Shown here piece after piece: positions 61,596 through 64,000 of a stretch of DNA of 64,000 nucleotides. The notes below the pieces were generated by a model. That model saw nothing but the letters and a program-made list of their open reading frames with translations, was not told the origin of the DNA and made no database searches. The DNA comes from CALINF01 sp039980455 (lineage in GTDB: Bacteria; Pseudomonadota; Gammaproteobacteria; Pseudomonadales; Halieaceae): positions 620,001-684,000 of the forward strand of contig JBDXCG010000003.1 in assembly GCA_039980455.1 (NCBI GenBank). The letters run 5' to 3'. Numbering within the stretch: position 1 is the stretch's first letter; every line of letters begins with the position of its first letter. A program made the translations under genes and the position numbers.

Positions 61596-62492
61596 ATGCA
61601 TAACCCCCAGCCCAGGCATTGGGCCATGCTGGCCTTTCTCAGCCTGTTCTGGGGGTTCGCCTTTTATCTAATCGCCGTTGGGCTGGAGTCCTTCGCGCCT
61701 TTTACCCTGGTTAATCTGCGTCTTGCGATCGGTGCAGCCACGCTGTACGCGGTTATGCGGTACAACGGGTATTCGCTTCCTGCCGAGCCTGCCTGGTGGT
61801 GGCGTTTTCTGCTGTTAAGCATCCTTGGAAACCTGTTGCCTTTCACTCTTATATCTTGGGCTGAAACCCGCATTAGCAGTGCGCAGGCGGGCTTGTTGAT
61901 GGCGCTGATGCCGATCACCACCATGGTGCTGGCCCACTTCTATGTTCACGGCGACAGTCTCACGCCACGGCGAATCGTCGGTGTGCTGCTAGGTCTTGCG
62001 GGAGTCGTCGTGCTTATCGGTGGTGATGTGCTGTCGGGGATAGGGGCAGGGCATCTGATTGCTCAATTGGCCGTACTGCTGTCGACCCTTGCGTACGCCG
62101 TGAATTCGATTTATACGAAGCGTATTCCCCAAATCAATACATTAGTCGTTGCCACCGGGTCACTCATTCTAGGTACCTTATTATTGCTTCCCTTCACCCT
62201 GGTGATTGATAGGCCCTGGACCGTCGCTCTCGATAGTCGCTCGCTGATGGCAGTCGTGGTGTTGGGCGTGTTTTCTACAGGCCTTGCGACCTGGGTGTAC
62301 TTTAAGGTGGTCTCAGACTGCGGACCCTCATTTTTATCTATCATCAACTACGTTATCCCGGTTTTGGCGTTTGGCGCCGGTGTATTGCTACTCAATGAGC
62401 CTGCGCAGCCCAGTCAATTTGTGGGCCTCGTGGCGATCTGCATTGGTATTGCGTTAACGCAGAACCGGAGTGCGCGACTGGCAGGTTCCTAG
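61596..62492 (+). CDS. EamA-family DMT transporter
   Basis: A 298-residue inner-membrane permease with ten hydrophobic segments and two EamA domains. Conserved features are FLSLFWGFAFYLIAVGLE, WAETRISSAQAGLLMALMPI and PVLAFGAGVLLLNEPAQPSQF. Such carriers export metabolites such as amino acids. It begins 9 bp after the dehydrogenase gene, so the two are likely cotranscribed. The substrate is unknown. Confidence 0.92.
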   Translation: MHNPQPRHWAMLAFLSLFWGFAFYLIAVGLESFAPFTLVNLRLAIGAATLYAVMRYNGYSLPAEPAWWWRFLLLSILGNLLPFTLISWAETRISSAQAGLLMALMPITTMVLAHFYVHGDSLTPRRIVGVLLGLAGVVVLIGGDVLSGIGAGHLIAQLAVLLSTLAYAVNSIYTKRIPQINTLVVATGSLILGTLLLLPFTLVIDRPWTVALDSRSLMAVVVLGVFSTGLATWVYFKVVSDCGPSFLSIINYVIPVLAFGAGVLLLNEPAQPSQFVGLVAICIGIALTQNRSARLAGS

Positions 62493-62640
62493 CAACTACA
62501 CCTATTGCTGATTTATTGACTCAGCGCAATGTTGACGCTTCTCAGGTCTGTAATGTGTCTGGCTATCAGAATTGTTCGGGTTGTTTGGTTTTGTTTAGGT
62601 TGCTTGTAAATCGTCGGATTGAATTGGCGCAGGGTCAGCA

Positions 62641-62928
62641 ATGACTGCGTATGCCATTCTGGATGTAGAGATTCACGATATTGAGCCGTACATGCGGTAC
62701 ATGGTGTCGGTTAAGCCGCTAATCGAGCAGTTCGGAGGCAGGTATTTGGTGCGTGGCGGCGAGTTCAAGGTGATTGAAGGTGAGTATCAGCCTGCCCGTA
62801 TCGTTTTGCTTGAATTCCCCGACTTAGACGCAATTGAAGGCTTCTACCAATCTGCAGGTTATTGCTCTCTCAAGGCGTTACGAGAATCTTGCAGCACCAC
62901 CAGTATGACTGTTGTACAGGGTTGTTGA
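62641..62928 (+). CDS. DUF1330 protein (dimeric alpha-beta barrel)
   Basis: A 95-residue cytoplasmic protein of the DUF1330 family. Signatures are YAILDVEIHDIEPYMRYM, FGGRYLVRGGEFKVIEG and PARIVLLEFPDLDAIEGFYQS. It is predicted to have a ferredoxin-like fold and to form dimers, with unknown activity. The C terminus differs from typical members by a Cys-rich end (SCSTTSMTVVQGC). The ATG follows AGGGTCAGCA. Confidence 0.85.
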   Translation: MTAYAILDVEIHDIEPYMRYMVSVKPLIEQFGGRYLVRGGEFKVIEGEYQPARIVLLEFPDLDAIEGFYQSAGYCSLKALRESCSTTSMTVVQGC

Positions 62929-63132
62929 ATTATTGCGTCATGAGTCGTCCCACCTAACCTGATTTTTCTCAAAAGACATCTCAAACGAACCGCAGCAAAC
63001 GCGCGATGCGAGGACAATAATTTTTTCTGTTCGGTTTACCTGAAAGCTGATTAGCGAAAGCCGACACCAATGTAGTAGAGTTGACTCTTGGCTTCTCTTT
63101 CTAACAGATGACATCGGGCAGGAAAGGACATC

Positions 63133-64000
63133 ATGAGACAGTTTGGCATTTCGTCATTCACAGTGCTGAGTTTTGTGTGTCTTCACACCATGACTGCAAA
63201 TGCACTTTCTCCTATTAGCACGGAACCGGGTTGGAGTGGTTTCATCAGTGCGGGTGGCGGCTTTACCGATATAAAAAGCAACACTGTGGCGGGCAATAGC
63301 ATTATTGACGGTGGCAATTCGGTCATCGGGTCGATTAATCAGGACGCTAAGTCGAACTCGAGCACGAACTTTGTCGGGGGTGGTGAGGTTAGATACACGC
63401 TATCGAACCAGAATCAAATTTTCCTTGGAGGCTCACTCGAAGACATCCTTACGATGGATTTTGGCACTCAGTTGGGCTGGCGTAAGCAGGCGGAGAACCT
63501 GGGTATTTTTCAAACCAGTTTCCTGTTCAGCAGTATCCCGACAGAGGTTTGGGAAGACCCCTACCTGGCTGGAACCAAGCGCAAGGAGACTGATCGGGAT
63601 TCAGCGGGTGCGCGGTTTGTTTGGGATCGTATTATGGGCACTGCGTTTGAATTGACAGTGCAGGGGAGAAAGCTGGAATTGGACAGAGAGCGAAGCGGCT
63701 CGGATCCTAGGCTGCGTTGCGACCTTGCGTGCCAGTCACAGCTGGATCGTAACGGCGATCAATATCAGGCATGGCTGTCTTATACCTTTCAGCTCGGTGG
63801 AGGTCATATAGTGCGACCGCAAATTCGATTGCGTTCTGACGACCGAGATGGCGACGCTGTATCGAGAGATGCCTACGCGCTCCAGATGACTTACTCATAT
63901 CTGGGGGCCAAGTGGACATTCGTCACCAATGCACTCTATGGCCAGTCTGAATTTGACAAGCAAAACCCGTTGTATGGGCAGCGTCAGGATACCGAGACCC
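63133..64000 (+). CDS. DUF2860 outer-membrane protein, 5' part (gene runs off the window)
   Basis: An open frame of 289 codons from ATG 63133 to the window end. A signal peptide (FGISSFTVLSFVCLHTMTANA) is followed by STEPGWSGFISAGGGFTDIKS, the N-terminal signature of DUF2860 outer-membrane proteins, then Gly/aromatic beta strands (for example FVGGGEVRYTLSN). A CxxxC pair (RCDLACQSQ) lies near residue 198. AGGAAAGGACATC precedes the start. The function of this porin-like family is unknown. The gap 62929-63132 shows no other gene. Confidence 0.82.
   Translation, partial: MRQFGISSFTVLSFVCLHTMTANALSPISTEPGWSGFISAGGGFTDIKSNTVAGNSIIDGGNSVIGSINQDAKSNSSTNFVGGGEVRYTLSNQNQIFLGGSLEDILTMDFGTQLGWRKQAENLGIFQTSFLFSSIPTEVWEDPYLAGTKRKETDRDSAGARFVWDRIMGTAFELTVQGRKLELDRERSGSDPRLRCDLACQSQLDRNGDQYQAWLSYTFQLGGGHIVRPQIRLRSDDRDGDAVSRDAYALQMTYSYLGAKWTFVTNALYGQSEFDKQNPLYGQRQDTET

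Noticed and set aside
1..64000. tRNA, rRNA, insertion sequences, integrases, prophage or plasmid genes
   Set aside because: I looked for these and recognised none. The gene content is uniform chromosomal.

Overview
The window reads as a chromosomal segment of a moderate-GC, aerobic, probably marine gammaproteobacterium. The strongest indicators are a PspF-controlled pspABC locus with a sigma-54 promoter, a wax ester/diacylglycerol acyltransferase, a DcaP-type porin, DUF2058, DUF2860 and YedI/DUF808 proteins, S-formylglutathione hydrolase and Ppk1. The gene style recalls the OM60/NOR5 (Halieaceae) or Spongiibacteraceae neighbourhood, but that is an impression from protein families and not a phylogenetic result. 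I saw no tRNA, rRNA, CRISPR array, insertion sequence, integrase or prophage gene. The segment looks like ordinary core and accessory chromosome.

Layout, 1-18 kb. The left edge cuts an aldehyde dehydrogenase two bases upstream of glycerol kinase. A minus-strand block (pspF, a LuxR-type regulator, a succinate-semialdehyde dehydrogenase and a class III aminotransferase) suggests beta-alanine/GABA or related omega-amino acid catabolism. A perfect 16-bp palindrome sits upstream of the dehydrogenase gene. The psp operon runs divergently from pspF and carries a small membrane-protein gene ahead of pspA and a Trp-rich mini-ORF after pspC. Next come several alpha/beta hydrolases, S-formylglutathione hydrolase, an SpmA-SpmB-like membrane protein, an AraC regulator, and a stress-flavoured stretch. 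That stretch contains a universal stress protein, a candidate small RNA, two small unknown proteins with their own terminators, and a globin-like protein.

Layout, 18-42 kb. Polyphosphate kinase is followed by a DUF808 membrane protein and an LTA-synthase-like sulfatase-fold enzyme. After these lie a ferredoxin, a HerA-like ATPase, a Tat-exported dienelactone hydrolase, a YpfJ-type metallopeptidase, a wax ester synthase with a 110-residue histone-H1-like tail, an MFS transporter, an M20 peptidase, a FetB-like permease with no ATPase beside it, a transglutaminase, and an NfeD-stomatin (STOPP) operon. A tight minus-strand operon then encodes a WYL regulator, a four-helix membrane protein, YkvA/DUF1232, DUF429 and a UbiA prenyltransferase, none of whose joint function I can name.

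Layout, 42-64 kb. This part holds RbgA-like GTPase, PhoD phosphatase, a large lipoprotein metalloprotease, a hendecad-repeat lipoprotein, a 1080-residue TolB-propeller/amidohydrolase fusion and an exported peroxiredoxin. A three-gene operon encodes a DcaP-like porin, a lipoprotein amidase and an exported glutaminase; its logic looks like uptake across the outer membrane followed by deamidation in the periplasm. The window ends with a MATE exporter, a DGAT2-like acyltransferase coupled to a HAD phosphatase, a zinc-type dehydrogenase with an EamA transporter, a DUF1330 protein and the start of a DUF2860 outer-membrane protein that runs off the edge.

The most unusual signals are regulatory RNA-like elements at 16.5-17.75 kb, the extended psp operon, the porin-amidase-glutaminase operon, and the WYL/DUF429/UbiA operon.
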